64,000 nt of DNA from Conexibacter sp. SYSU D00693. GTDB taxonomy: Bacteria; Actinomycetota; Thermoleophilia; Solirubrobacterales; Solirubrobacteraceae. Numbering within the stretch: position 1 is the first letter of the stretch; each line of letters begins with the position of its first letter. Shown in pieces: positions 23,769-32,175 of this stretch. Position numbers and translations under genes: made by a program. The notes beneath the pieces were generated by a model, which saw only the letters and a list, made by a program, of their open reading frames with translations, was not told where the DNA came from and made no database searches. The stretch covers positions 4,340,001-4,404,000 of the forward strand of contig NZ_CP070950.1 of the NCBI RefSeq assembly GCF_017084525.1, given 5' to 3'.

Positions 23769-24244
23769 GGGAGCCTCCGCTGGTCGAGGTCGGTCGCGGT
23801 GGAGTCCACGTCGAAGTCCGACGGGGCGCCGGGACCACCGGGCCCGCGGGACGGGCGCCGGGGCGGCACGCCGATGCCGAAGGTCACGCGGCGCGCGAGG
23901 CTGCGCACGAGCGTGCGGCGGATGACCGCGCGCGTGGGAGGCAGCAGGAGCAGCAGGCCGAGGACGTCGGTGAGGAAGCCGGGCGTCAGCAGCAGCGCGC
24001 CGCCGAAGATCACGAGCGCGCCGTCGAGCACCTCGCGCGCGGGCGGCCGGCCCGCGCGGACCGCCGCGTTGAACGCGCGCCACGCGGCGCGGCCCTGCGA
24101 GCGCATGAGCATCGAGCCGAGGATCGAGTCGGCGATCAGCAGGGCGATCGTCGGCAGGACCCCGATCTCCTGGCCGACCTGCAGGAGCACGTAGAGCTCC
24201 GCGATCGGGACGACGATGAAGAGGAGGACGAGGAGCAGCGGCAT
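23765..24244 (-). CDS. FxsA-family membrane protein
   Basis: The first 100 residues show the FxsA layout: a short membrane segment (LLLVLLFIVVPIAELYVLL), the conserved GVLPTIALLIADSILGSMLMRSQG, an amphipathic helix, then LIFGGALLLTPGFLTDVLGL, which contains the family hallmark LLTPGFLTD. The C-terminal 40 residues are polar and disordered. The family is named for overexpression that blocks phage T7 F-exclusion, but its cellular role is unclear. It is the first gene of the coupled operon with the two genes that follow on the minus strand. Confidence 0.9.
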   Translation of the reverse strand: MPLLLVLLFIVVPIAELYVLLQVGQEIGVLPTIALLIADSILGSMLMRSQGRAAWRAFNAAVRAGRPPAREVLDGALVIFGGALLLTPGFLTDVLGLLLLLPPTRAVIRRTLVRSLARRVTFGIGVPPRRPSRGPGGPGAPSDFDVDSTATDLDQRRLP

Positions 24245-24274
24245 GCGCTGCCCGGGACTGTACGCGGCGGCCCG

Positions 24275-24589
24275 TCAGGCGTACTGCGGCGCCGGGTCCA
24301 CCATGACGCCCGGCAGCCGATGGAGGCCGACGAGCTCGATGAGGCGGTGGATGTGCGGCGCCGCCCCGCGCAGGCGCAGGACGCGGCCGGACTTGCGCAG
24401 CCGGCGGGCGACCATCGCGAGGTCGACCATGAACGAGGCGTCGGCGAAGCCGAGCTCGCGGAGGTCGACGACGACGTCGCGGCGGGCGACGAGCGCGCGG
24501 CTCAGCGCGCAGCGGCGCAGCGCCTGCGTGGCACGGTCCTCGTCACCACAGCAGCGGAGGACCGCCGGCTGTTCCTCCCAGTGGACGAT
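24275..24589 (-). CDS. STAS-domain anti-sigma-factor-antagonist-like protein; no canonical start codon
   Basis: The frame reads VHWEEQPAVLRCCGDED, then RDVVVDLRELGFADASFMVD and HIHRLIELVGLHRLPGVMVD, a standard STAS fold with the DASFM loop where the phosphorylatable Ser of SpoIIAA-type proteins sits. Upstream, the frame is open only to a TAG at 24620-24622, and it contains no ATG, GTG or TTG before the domain begins. The only candidate near the natural N-terminus is the ATC at 24587-24589 (after Asn-Ala). Either a rare AUC start is used or the start has been lost by mutation. The coding sequence is otherwise undamaged. It would act in partner-switch control of a sigma factor. Confidence 0.65.
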   Translation of the reverse strand: MVHWEEQPAVLRCCGDEDRATQALRRCALSRALVARRDVVVDLRELGFADASFMVDLAMVARRLRKSGRVLRLRGAAPHIHRLIELVGLHRLPGVMVDPAPQYA

Positions 24590-24683
24590 GGCGTTCCGGC
24601 TACCCCCGCGGCACGGCGGCTACGCAACGCATTCGCCGCAAAGAGCGTCCTCTCCGAGGCCGGGGGTCGCGAGCGCGCGGCAC

Positions 24684-24689
24684 TACACT
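24684..24689 (+). promoter_or_regulatory. -10 box of a leaderless promoter (MIP18-like gene)
   Basis: TACACT ends 7 bases before the ATG of the downstream gene, which places the expected transcription start at the start codon. Confidence 0.6.
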
Positions 24690-24696
24690 CGGCGCC

Positions 24697-24993
24697 ATGC
24701 CCAACGTCGACGAGGTCGAAGAGGCCCTGACCAACGTCATCGACCCCGAGCTCGGGCTGGACTTCGTGGAGCTCGGCCTCATCTACGGCATCGAGGTCGA
24801 CGGCGGGGACGTCCACGTGACGTTCACGCTCACCTCTCCCGGCTGTCCGATCGGCCCGCAGGTCAGCGAGCAGATCGAGGAGTTCGTCTCCGAGCTCGAC
24901 GGCGTCGAGTCCGTCGAGTCGAGCATGACCTTCGCGCCGCCGTGGACCCCGGACCGCATGTCCGAGGACGCGAAGTTCGCCCTCGGCTACTAG
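24697..24993 (+). CDS. MIP18/SufT-family Fe-S assembly protein (98 aa)
   Basis: The sequence VEEALTNVIDPELGLDFVEL, GLIYGIEVDGGDVHV and FTLTSPGCPIGPQV matches the MIP18 (DUF59) family; the DPEL motif and the conserved Cys in SPGCP are its landmarks. In bacteria these proteins (SufT, PaaD-like) help mature Fe-S clusters. The length is that of the stand-alone form. It has no Suf genes next to it in this window. The start is fixed by the leaderless promoter signal 7 bases upstream. Confidence 0.92.
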   Translation: MPNVDEVEEALTNVIDPELGLDFVELGLIYGIEVDGGDVHVTFTLTSPGCPIGPQVSEQIEEFVSELDGVESVESSMTFAPPWTPDRMSEDAKFALGY

Positions 24994-25314
24994 CCGCGCC
25001 CACCTCGGATCCGGACGTGAGAACGCCCCGCGTCCGGGGGTGGGGTCCAGGCCACCGATCCCGAACGCGGGGCGCCGCGCTTCCGGTCGCGACGCGGGGC
25101 GAGCGTCGCACGACCGACTAGGGGGTGTCGCGCTATGCGGTCCCGTCCTGGGTCCGCTTCACACGTCAGACACTCTGGCGCTTCGAGACGGTGAAGCGAA
25201 GGGAAGCTGGCGCGTTGGCGCTCATGCAGGCGTGTTCCCGTGAACGTGGACAGGCTCGGAGCAGCGACGGCCGCCCGAACGGGTGGGCCGCTTCCCGCGT
25301 CTAGGCTGAGGCGC
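24994..25314. other. Intergenic region with a long-range hairpin
   Basis: CGCCCCGCGT (25024-25033) and ACGCGGGGCG (25065-25074) are perfectly complementary and enclose a smaller hairpin (GGTGG...CCACC). The position after the MIP18-like stop codon suits a terminator. The remaining 240 bases to the next start hold no gene I can support; I compared them with cobalamin, c-di-GMP and c-di-AMP riboswitch consensus features and found no match. Confidence 0.5.
25302..25307 (+). promoter_or_regulatory. -10 box of a leaderless promoter (subtilase gene)
   Basis: TAGGCT is followed 7 bases later by the GTG of the subtilase gene. Confidence 0.5.
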
Positions 25315-27042
25315 GTGACGAAGCGCAGGACGTCCCGCGGGCTGGTCGCCGGCCTGCTCGGTCTGGCGATCGTGGCGGGGACGGCCGACGCCGCCGCGCC
25401 GCCGCCCGACCAGCTGTCCGGACGGCTCATCGTCACGCTGAAGGCCGACGCCCGGGCCGGCGACGCGAGCGCCCGCACGGCCCGCGCCGCCGCGAGCCCG
25501 CGCGCCGCCAGCGAGGTCCTGGAGGCCGTCGCCGCGAAGGCCGGCATCTCGCGCGTCGGCGACGTCGTCGGCCGCCTGCGGGCCGCGGCCGTCCGCCCTC
25601 CTGCGGGCACCTCGCCGGCCCAGGCCGCCGAGGCGCTGCGGGCCGACCCACGCGTGGCTCGCGTGGAGGTCGAGCGCCGCGCCCAGCTGCGCTTCGAGCC
25701 CAACGACCCGGGCGTCACCCAGACCGACCAGCGCGCCGGCGACGGCCGCGTCGTGCAGTGGTGGCTGGGCGAGCAGGGCTTCCCGGGCGCGTGGGACATC
25801 GCCCGCGGCCAGGACGCCCGCGTCGCGGTGATCGACTCCGGCGTGGACGCCAACCACCCCGACCTGGCCGGCAAGGTCCTCGCCAGCGCCGACTTCGACG
25901 ACACGCCCGGCAACGGCGGCCCGCTCGTCGACGAGAACGGCCACGGAACGCACGTCTCGACGCTGGCGTGCGGCACGCCCGACAACCAGGTGGGCATCGC
26001 CGGCGCCGGCTTCGCCTGCGGGCTGCTCGTCGCCAAGAGCGACCTGACCGACACGAGCGTCGCCAACTCGATCCTCTGGGCCGTCGAGAACCGGGCCGAC
26101 GCGATCGTCATGAGCTTCGGCACGACGGGCCAGATGCCGGCGGCGACGCCGGTCGTGGAGGCGATCGACGCCGCGGCCAACGCCGGCGTCGTCATGGTCG
26201 CCGCCGCGGCGGACGAGCCGGTGGAGGAGCAGGGCGACCCGGCCAACGTCCTGCAGCCCACCGGGTCGGGGCCGGACCTCGAGGCCAACAAGGGCCTGTC
26301 GATCACCGCCGCGCAGGCCGACGGCGTGCGCGCGCCGTTCGCCGGCCGCGGCTCCCAGATCTCCCTGAGCGCCTACGGCACCTACCTGTCCCGCAGCGGC
26401 GACGGACTGCTGTCCGGCTTCCCCGGCAACACGACCGACCTCGACCAGGGCTCGGTGCTCGGCGACCCGCCGTGCGAGTGCCGCGTGACCTTCGCGGGCG
26501 ACCGCCGCTACGCCTACCTGCAGGGGACGTCCATGAGCGTCCCGGTCGTCGCCGGCGCCGCTGCGCTGATCAAGCGGCTGAACCCCGACCTCAGCGGCAG
26601 CGACGTCGTGAAGCTCCTCAAGCAGACCGCGCGCCGCGCGGGTCCGGGGTGGGAGCCGGAGCTGGGCTGGGGCATCCTCGACGCGGGGACGGCGCTCGTG
26701 GCCGCGCGCGACGCCGACCGCCGGCCACCCGCCTCGGCCGCGCGCGGACCCAGGCGCGCGGTGCGCAGCCGGTCGTTCACGCTGCGCTGGAACGGCAAGG
26801 ACCAGGCGCCGATCGGGGTGCACCGCTCGGGCATCCAGAGCTACGAGGTCTGGCGCGCGGCGAACGGCCGTCCGGCGCGCCGCCTGTTCACGACGCGCTC
26901 GACCAAGCGCAAGCTCAAGGTCCAGCCGGGCTCGCGCTACGCGTTCTTCACCGTGGCGGTGGACCGCGACGGCAACCGCGAGGCTACGCCCGCGCAGCCG
27001 GACGTGACCGTGCGCGTCGCGCGGCAGCAGCGCCGCCGCTGA
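25315..27042 (+). CDS. Secreted subtilisin-like (S8) protease with propeptide (575 aa)
   Basis: The GTG at 25315 starts a signal peptide ([20 protein letters not shown] ending ADA-AAP). An I9-like propeptide (about 35-125: LIVTLKAD..., [15 protein letters not shown]) leads to the catalytic domain with Asp174 in AVIDSGVD, His210 in NGHGTHVS and Ser406 in QGTSMSVPV. The C-terminus (about 490-575) is a fibronectin-III-like beta domain ([23 protein letters not shown]). All triad residues are present, so the enzyme should be active outside the cell. Its 3' end overlaps that of the convergent WS/DGAT gene by 59 bp. Confidence 0.93.
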   Translation: MTKRRTSRGLVAGLLGLAIVAGTADAAAPPPDQLSGRLIVTLKADARAGDASARTARAAASPRAASEVLEAVAAKAGISRVGDVVGRLRAAAVRPPAGTSPAQAAEALRADPRVARVEVERRAQLRFEPNDPGVTQTDQRAGDGRVVQWWLGEQGFPGAWDIARGQDARVAVIDSGVDANHPDLAGKVLASADFDDTPGNGGPLVDENGHGTHVSTLACGTPDNQVGIAGAGFACGLLVAKSDLTDTSVANSILWAVENRADAIVMSFGTTGQMPAATPVVEAIDAAANAGVVMVAAAADEPVEEQGDPANVLQPTGSGPDLEANKGLSITAAQADGVRAPFAGRGSQISLSAYGTYLSRSGDGLLSGFPGNTTDLDQGSVLGDPPCECRVTFAGDRRYAYLQGTSMSVPVVAGAAALIKRLNPDLSGSDVVKLLKQTARRAGPGWEPELGWGILDAGTALVAARDADRRPPASAARGPRRAVRSRSFTLRWNGKDQAPIGVHRSGIQSYEVWRAANGRPARRLFTTRSTKRKLKVQPGSRYAFFTVAVDRDGNREATPAQPDVTVRVARQQRRR

Positions 27043-28486
27043 CGCGACCCGCGGCGGTGCCGCGCCCGCCGACCGGCGACGGCGCACCGGTCCCGCGGGC
27101 CAGCGCGACGAGCTCGGCCAGCGACGCCTCGATGCCGTCGGCGACCTCCTGGACGTCGGGCATCGCGTCGAAGTCGCTGAGCAGCCCGAAGTTCATGCGG
27201 CCGTTGTAGGACATGATCGCGATCGCCAGCGCGTGGCCCTTGGGCAGGAACGCGACGGGGAAGATGTCCTCGAGCTCGCGGCCGCGGACGTAGAGCGGGA
27301 ACTGCGGGCCCGGGACGTTCGTGACGATGAGGTTGAACAGCCGCGTCGAGAAGTTCAGGCGCGAGGCCTGCGCGAGCACCGTCGGCGGCGCGAACTGCTG
27401 CATGGAGGTCATGACCTCGGCACCGACCGCCTGCTTGGACTCCTTCAGGCCGTCCATCGCCGCCTTCACCGCGCGCAGCCGCGCGACCGGGTCCTCGATG
27501 TAGACGGGCAGCGGTCCGCGCATGGCGGCGATGCGGTTGCCCAGCGCGCCGCGCTCGTCGTGCGCGCGGATGCTGACCGGCACCAGCGCGCGCAGCTCGA
27601 GGCCCTCGGTGCGCGTGCCGCGCGCCTGCAGCCAGCCGCGCAGCGCGCCGCTGACGGCGGTGAGGACGACGTCGTTGACCGTGCCGCCGAAGGCGTTCTT
27701 GACCGTCTTGAAGTCCTCGAGCTCGGTGCGCACGCCGACGAAGCGCCGGTGGGGCCCGATCTCGACGTTCAGCGGCGTCTCGGGCGCCGGGTTGAGCGTC
27801 GCCCACGCCAGCTCGCCGAGGCCCTCGACGGCCTCGCGGGCGCTCTCGATCGCGCGCTGGGGGCTCTGCAGGGCGGCGGCCGCGCCGGCGGCGACGCGCA
27901 GGGCGTTGCGGGCCAGGCCGAGGCTGCCGGAGGCGACGAGCTCCGCGGACGTCGGCGGGCGCTGGGGCTCCCACGCGCGACCAGGGTGGGCGATCTCCGT
28001 GGGGACGGGTCCCAGGTCGAAGAGCACCGTGGCGAGGTCGACGCCGCTGACGCCGTCGATGAGCGCGTGGTGGGTCTTCGAGATGAGGCTGAAGCGCCCG
28101 CCCTCGAGCCCCTCGACGACCCACAGCTCCCACAGCGGCTTGCTGCGGTCGAGCTGCTGGCTCATCACGCGCGCGGTGAGCGCCATGAGCTGCTGCTCGT
28201 CGCCGGGGCTCGGCAGCGCGGTCTGGCGCACGTGGTACTCGAGGTCGAACGACGCGTCGTCGACCCACACCGGCCGCCCGCTCTCCAGCGGCTGGTCGGC
28301 CAGGCGCTGGCGGTAGCGCGGCACCAGGTGCAGCCGCCCGCGGACGTGGTCGAGCAGCTCCGCGAAGTCCGGCGGCGGGCCTTCGAAGATCGTCACGCCA
28401 CCGATGTGCATGTGCGACGACGGTCCTTCCTGGTGCAGGAACGACGCGTCAAGCGCGGTCAGGCGATCAAGGTGCTGCTGGGCCAT
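26984..28486 (-). CDS. Wax ester synthase / diacylglycerol acyltransferase (WS/DGAT)
   Basis: It esterifies diacylglycerol or fatty alcohols with acyl-CoA to make storage lipid. The active-site motif HHxxxDG is present as THHALIDG (His139, His140, Asp144). The N-terminus [20 protein letters not shown] and the C-terminal [14 protein letters not shown] (the conserved NVPGP) are family hallmarks. At 500 residues it is of usual length, but the last 40 or so residues are Arg/Ala-rich and antisense to the subtilase end, and they may be dispensable. Such enzymes are abundant in actinobacteria. It is the second gene after the epimerase on the same strand, 50 bases apart. Confidence 0.93.
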   Translation of the reverse strand: MAQQHLDRLTALDASFLHQEGPSSHMHIGGVTIFEGPPPDFAELLDHVRGRLHLVPRYRQRLADQPLESGRPVWVDDASFDLEYHVRQTALPSPGDEQQLMALTARVMSQQLDRSKPLWELWVVEGLEGGRFSLISKTHHALIDGVSGVDLATVLFDLGPVPTEIAHPGRAWEPQRPPTSAELVASGSLGLARNALRVAAGAAAALQSPQRAIESAREAVEGLGELAWATLNPAPETPLNVEIGPHRRFVGVRTELEDFKTVKNAFGGTVNDVVLTAVSGALRGWLQARGTRTEGLELRALVPVSIRAHDERGALGNRIAAMRGPLPVYIEDPVARLRAVKAAMDGLKESKQAVGAEVMTSMQQFAPPTVLAQASRLNFSTRLFNLIVTNVPGPQFPLYVRGRELEDIFPVAFLPKGHALAIAIMSYNGRMNFGLLSDFDAMPDVQEVADGIEASLAELVALARGTGAPSPVGGRGTAAGRVSGGAAAARRARSRPAARA

Positions 28487-28537
28487 GCGCTCTCTCCCTC
28501 CGTGGCGCCCTCCCCAGGGCGCTCGCGCGAGGGTACC

Positions 28538-29596
28538 TCAGCGCGAGGTCCGGCCCACGCCCGTGAGCACCTCGCGCACCCGCGCGGGGCCGCTCGTGCG
28601 CGGGTCCAGTGGCGGGGTGTCGTGGCCGGCGCCCTGGCGCATGCCCTCGACGAGCTCGCGCAGCGCCTCGTCGGCGGAGACCCGGGGCTCCCAGCCCAGC
28701 TCGCGGCCGGCGCGCGAGGTGTCCATGACGGGGACCTGCATGCCCATGTCGAACCAGCCGGGCTCGGTGGGCTGCAGCCGGGCCTTGAAGGTCAGGCTCG
28801 CCAGGGCGCGCACGACGCCCGCGGGCGCCGAGACGTGGCGGGTGCCCAGGGCGCGGGCGAGGACCCCTGGCGGCAGCGCCGGCTCGGCGGCGATGTTGAA
28901 CGCGCCGCGCGCGCCGGGCCGGTGCAGGGCGGAGCGGTAGGCCAACGCGACGTCGTCGGAGTGCACGCACTGGACGACGAGGCCGTCGGGCAGCGGCAGG
29001 ACCGGCAGGAGCCCGGGACGCACGAGCGCGTTGGGCAGGAACGGCCCCGCGAACAGGCGGCGGACCTGGGTGGCGGCGTCGCGCTGGAAGACCAGGCCCG
29101 GGCGGATGCGGACGAAGCGCGTGTCCGGGTTGCGCGGCTCGAGCTCGTCGAGCAGCGCCTCGACCGCCGCCTTGTGGCGCGAGTAGATCGAGGACGGGAT
29201 GCCCGTGTGCGGGTGGGACTCGTCGACGCGGCGGTCCTTCGGGCCGGGCGCGTACGTGCCGACCGACGAGGCGTAGACGACGTGCCGCACGCCGGCGGCG
29301 AGGGCGGCCTCGAACACGCGGCGGCTGCCCTCGACGTTCGTGGCGCGCATCGTCGGCTCGTCGCGGCCGGGCTGGATGAGCCAGGCGAGGTGGACGACGG
29401 CGTCGCAGTCGTGGAAGGCGGGCGTGAGCTCGTCGCGCGAGACGTCGGCCGCGTGCCAGGTGACCTTCGGCGGCGGCGGGCCGTCGGGGACGCGCCGGGC
29501 GATCCCGACGATCGCCTCGACGCCGTCGTCGACGGCCAGCGCCCGCAGCAGGGCCGTGCCGTGGTTGCCGGTGGCTCCGGTGACGGCGACGCGCAT
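28538..29596 (-). CDS. NAD-dependent epimerase/dehydratase (extended SDR)
   Basis: The cofactor loop GATGNHG is at residues 7-13. The family pattern continues with [29 protein letters not shown] and VYASSVGTY, and the catalytic Tyr-x3-Lys pair in [10 protein letters not shown] (about 147-151). The C-terminal substrate domain has AFNIAAEP. The substrate may be a sugar nucleotide or a sterol/lipid intermediate. It is upstream of the WS/DGAT gene on the minus strand, so a lipid-related role is possible. The length, 352 residues, is normal. Confidence 0.88.
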   Translation of the reverse strand: MRVAVTGATGNHGTALLRALAVDDGVEAIVGIARRVPDGPPPPKVTWHAADVSRDELTPAFHDCDAVVHLAWLIQPGRDEPTMRATNVEGSRRVFEAALAAGVRHVVYASSVGTYAPGPKDRRVDESHPHTGIPSSIYSRHKAAVEALLDELEPRNPDTRFVRIRPGLVFQRDAATQVRRLFAGPFLPNALVRPGLLPVLPLPDGLVVQCVHSDDVALAYRSALHRPGARGAFNIAAEPALPPGVLARALGTRHVSAPAGVVRALASLTFKARLQPTEPGWFDMGMQVPVMDTSRAGRELGWEPRVSADEALRELVEGMRQGAGHDTPPLDPRTSGPARVREVLTGVGRTSR

Positions 29597-29652
29597 GACC
29601 GAGGTGTTCCCAGCGCGCCGCGCCGCACGCGCGGGTGGGATGCTCCAGGCGC

Positions 29653-30585
29653 ATGCACCGCCTGCCGCTGGCCGCCGTCCTCGTCGCCGCCCTCGTGGGC
29701 TGCGGGTCGGGCGGGGACGACGGCCAGGACGCGCCCGTCGGCGCCGGGGCCGGCGCGGGGGAGGCCGGCGTCACGACGGCCGACGCCGCTGCGGCGCGCC
29801 CGCCCGACCGCTTCAGCGCCACGCGCGCGATGGCGACCGTCCGCCTGCAGCTCGCGGCGGGCCAGCGTCCCGCCGGCTCGGCCGCGCTGCGCCGGCTGGC
29901 GCCCAGGCTCCGGGACCGCCTGCCCCGCGGGCGCTTCGAGGCGATCCCCGGCCATCCGGGGCTGCGCAACGTCGTCGGGCGGATCCCCGGCTCGCGCCCC
30001 GCGATCGTCGTCGGCGCGCACTACGACACGGAGGCGCTGCCCAAGGGCTTCGTCGGCGCCAACGACTCGGCCGCCGGGACCGCGGCGCTCATCGAGGTCT
30101 CGCGGGCGCTGCGCAAGGTCCGCCGCCCGGCGGGCGCGCCGGAGATCCGCTTCGTCCTCTTCGACGGCGAGGAGGAGCCGCGGCCGACGGACGACTTCTA
30201 CCGCGACGCGCTGCGCGGCTCGAAGGCCTACGCGGCCGCCCACGCCGACGAGGTCGGCGCGATGGTCCTGCTCGACTACGTCGCCAACGAGGGCCTCCAG
30301 CTCCCGCGCGAGGGCACGAGCGACCCGGGGCTCTGGGCGCGGCTGCGCGCTGCGGCCCGCCGGGTCGGCAAGCAGGCCTTCTTCCCGGACGCCACCGGCC
30401 AGGCGGTGCTCGACGACCACACGCCGTTCCTGCGCGCCGGGGTGCCGTCGATCGACCTCATCGACTTCACCTACGAGCACGCGGACACGCTCCAGGACAC
30501 CTACGACAAGCTCGACCCGAGGGCGATGGACGCCGTGGGGGAGACGGTGGTCGAGCTGGTGCGGACCATCCGTACACTGGGGTGA
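29653..30585 (+). CDS. M28-family zinc aminopeptidase, lipoprotein
   Basis: [20 protein letters not shown] is a lipoprotein signal with the lipid-anchored Cys in LVGC. The peptidase domain has the metal ligands His and Asp in GAHYDTE and GANDSAAGT, the catalytic and bridging Glu pair in FDGEEEP, and later [10 protein letters not shown]. This fits the M28 dizinc exopeptidases such as Streptomyces aminopeptidase or glutaminyl cyclase-like enzymes. It would act outside the membrane. The start at 29653 gives the clean lipoprotein signal. Its 3' end contains the promoter of ispH, whose GTG begins right after the stop codon. Confidence 0.88.
   Translation: MHRLPLAAVLVAALVGCGSGGDDGQDAPVGAGAGAGEAGVTTADAAAARPPDRFSATRAMATVRLQLAAGQRPAGSAALRRLAPRLRDRLPRGRFEAIPGHPGLRNVVGRIPGSRPAIVVGAHYDTEALPKGFVGANDSAAGTAALIEVSRALRKVRRPAGAPEIRFVLFDGEEEPRPTDDFYRDALRGSKAYAAAHADEVGAMVLLDYVANEGLQLPREGTSDPGLWARLRAAARRVGKQAFFPDATGQAVLDDHTPFLRAGVPSIDLIDFTYEHADTLQDTYDKLDPRAMDAVGETVVELVRTIRTLG
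30573..30578 (+). promoter_or_regulatory. -10 box of a leaderless promoter (ispH)
   Basis: TACACT lies inside the last codons of the M28 gene, 8 bases before the GTG of ispH. Confidence 0.55.
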
Positions 30586-30586
30586 C

Positions 30587-31558
30587 GTGAGCCTCGCCGT
30601 CGAGAAGCTGCTGCTCGCCGCCCCGCGCGGCTACTGCGCGGGCGTCGACCGTGCCGTCCAGACCGTCGAGAAGGCGCTGGAGCTGCACGGCGCGCCGGTC
30701 TACGTGCGCAAGGAGATCGTCCACAACAAGCACGTGGTCGAGCAGCTGCGCGCCCGCGGCGCGGTCTTCGTGGAGGAGCTCGACGACACGATCCCCGAGG
30801 GCGCGATCACCGTGTTCTCCGCCCACGGCGTCGCGCCGCACGTCCACGCCGAGGCCGAGCGCCGCGGCCTGCGCACCATCGACGCGACGTGCCCGCTGGT
30901 GACCAAGGTCCACCGCGAGGCGCTGAAGTTCGCCGCCGACGGCTACACGATCGTCCTCATCGGCCACGCAGGCCACGAGGAGGTCGAGGGGACGATGGGC
31001 GAGGCGCCCGACCACATCGTCCTGGTCGAGACGGAGGCCGACGTCGACGCGCTCGAGGTCGACGACCCCGAGAAGGTCGCCTACATCTCGCAGACGACGC
31101 TGTCGGTCGACGAGACCAAGGCGATCATCGCCCGGCTGCGCGAGAAGTTCCCCGCGATCACCGGTCCGCGCACGGACGACATCTGCTACGCCACGACCAA
31201 CCGCCAGGCGGCCGTCAAGCAGATGGCGCCGCACTGCGACCTCGTGCTCGTCATCGGGTCCAAGAACTCGTCGAACTCGAACCGCCTGGTGCAGGTCGCC
31301 CGCGAGCACGGAACCGCGTCGCACCTCATCGACAACGAGACCCAGGTCGACCCGGCCTGGCTCGCGGGCGTCAGGACCGTCGGCATCACGTCGGGGGCGA
31401 GCGCGCCGGACGAGCTGGTGCAGCGGCTGGTCGGCTGGTTCCGGGAGCGCGGCGTCAGCGACGTCGAGGAGTTCCAGGTCCTCCAGGAGGACGTGCGCTT
31501 CATGCTCCCGAAGACGATCCGCCAGGCGATGGCCGCCGCGGCGGCGCCTGCGGCCTAG
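30587..31558 (+). CDS. ispH: 4-hydroxy-3-methylbut-2-enyl diphosphate reductase (IspH)
   Basis: The last step of the MEP isoprenoid pathway: reduction of HMBPP to IPP and DMAPP by a 4Fe-4S enzyme. The three cluster cysteines are visible as Cys17 in PRGYCAGV, one in IDATCPLV (about 101) and one in DDICYATTN (about 199). Substrate-binding motifs [16 protein letters not shown] and the Ser/Asn group [11 protein letters not shown] are intact. The length, 323 residues, is standard. The GTG start at 30587 is fixed by a short N-terminus and by the -10 box 8 bases upstream. Confidence 0.97.
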   Translation: MSLAVEKLLLAAPRGYCAGVDRAVQTVEKALELHGAPVYVRKEIVHNKHVVEQLRARGAVFVEELDDTIPEGAITVFSAHGVAPHVHAEAERRGLRTIDATCPLVTKVHREALKFAADGYTIVLIGHAGHEEVEGTMGEAPDHIVLVETEADVDALEVDDPEKVAYISQTTLSVDETKAIIARLREKFPAITGPRTDDICYATTNRQAAVKQMAPHCDLVLVIGSKNSSNSNRLVQVAREHGTASHLIDNETQVDPAWLAGVRTVGITSGASAPDELVQRLVGWFRERGVSDVEEFQVLQEDVRFMLPKTIRQAMAAAAAPAA

Positions 31559-31575
31559 CCCACGCGCGTGCGCCG

Positions 31576-32067
31576 CTAGGCGCTCGCCGGCAGCAGCGGC
31601 TCGGCCCGCTGCTGCGCGTTCGCGCCCGGTCCCGGGCCGATCTGCGTGTCGCGCGGCGAGAGCGCGTCCCCGCAGTGGGTGCAGTGCAGCTGCGGATGGG
31701 CCTCGTGGCCGCAGGTGCGGTGCACCGCCACCCGCGGCGGGCCGCCGGGTGGCGTGGCGTGCGCGTCGCCCCACGCCATGAGCGTCAGCAGGACGGGCTG
31801 CACGTCGACGCCCTTGCGCGTCGGGCGGTACTCGAACGCGTCGGGGTGGTTGTCGGCGTAGCGCTCGCGGATGAGCAGGCCGTGGTCGACGAGCGTCTGG
31901 AGGCGGTCGCTGAGGATGTTCGGCGCGACGCCCAGGCGGCGCTTGAGGTCGGCGAAGCGCCGGCGGCCGAGGAGGACCTCGCGCATGACGAGCAACGTCC
32001 AGCGCTCGCCCAGGACCTCGAGGGCGGCGGCGATCGAGCAGTGCTGGTCGTAGGCGCGGAAGGGCAT
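31576..32067 (-). CDS. HxlR-family transcriptional regulator (163 aa)
   Basis: The N-terminal winged helix is typical of HxlR: CSIAAALEVLGERWTLLVMR, EVLLGRRRFADLKRRLGVAP, NILSDRLQTLVDHGLL, with the hallmark Cys near position 10. The C-terminal 50 residues add a likely zinc ribbon (RTCGHEAHPQLHCTHCGDAL: Cys/His set), an extension found in some longer members. It is divergent from the DHA2 efflux gene with a direct repeat between them, so it most likely controls that pump and the coupled sigma-fusion gene. Confidence 0.9.
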   Translation of the reverse strand: MPFRAYDQHCSIAAALEVLGERWTLLVMREVLLGRRRFADLKRRLGVAPNILSDRLQTLVDHGLLIRERYADNHPDAFEYRPTRKGVDVQPVLLTLMAWGDAHATPPGGPPRVAVHRTCGHEAHPQLHCTHCGDALSPRDTQIGPGPGANAQQRAEPLLPASA

Positions 32068-32093
32068 CGGGCCGCGCCAGCGTAGCGCGGGCG

Positions 32094-32159
32094 GTTGCAG
32101 ATCGCTACCGCATGGCGTACGGTCCGCGCCCCCTCGTTGCAGTTGCAGATCGCTACCGC
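32094..32159. promoter_or_regulatory. Direct repeat in the HxlR/efflux divergent promoter
   Basis: An identical 18-base unit (GTTGCAGATCGCTACCGC) occurs at 32094-32111 and 32142-32159, 48 bp apart. In the first copy TTGCAG could act as a -35 box with TACGGT 16 bases later (32118-32123) as the -10 toward the efflux gene. The two copies are candidate HxlR operators. Confidence 0.65.
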
Positions 32160-32175
32160 CCTGTCTGGAGCCCCG

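Noticed and set aside
25100-25300. Riboswitch upstream of the subtilase
   Set aside because: Secreted hydrolase genes of actinobacteria can carry c-di-AMP or other riboswitches. I looked for the conserved elements of c-di-AMP, c-di-GMP-I and cobalamin types and found no convincing set.
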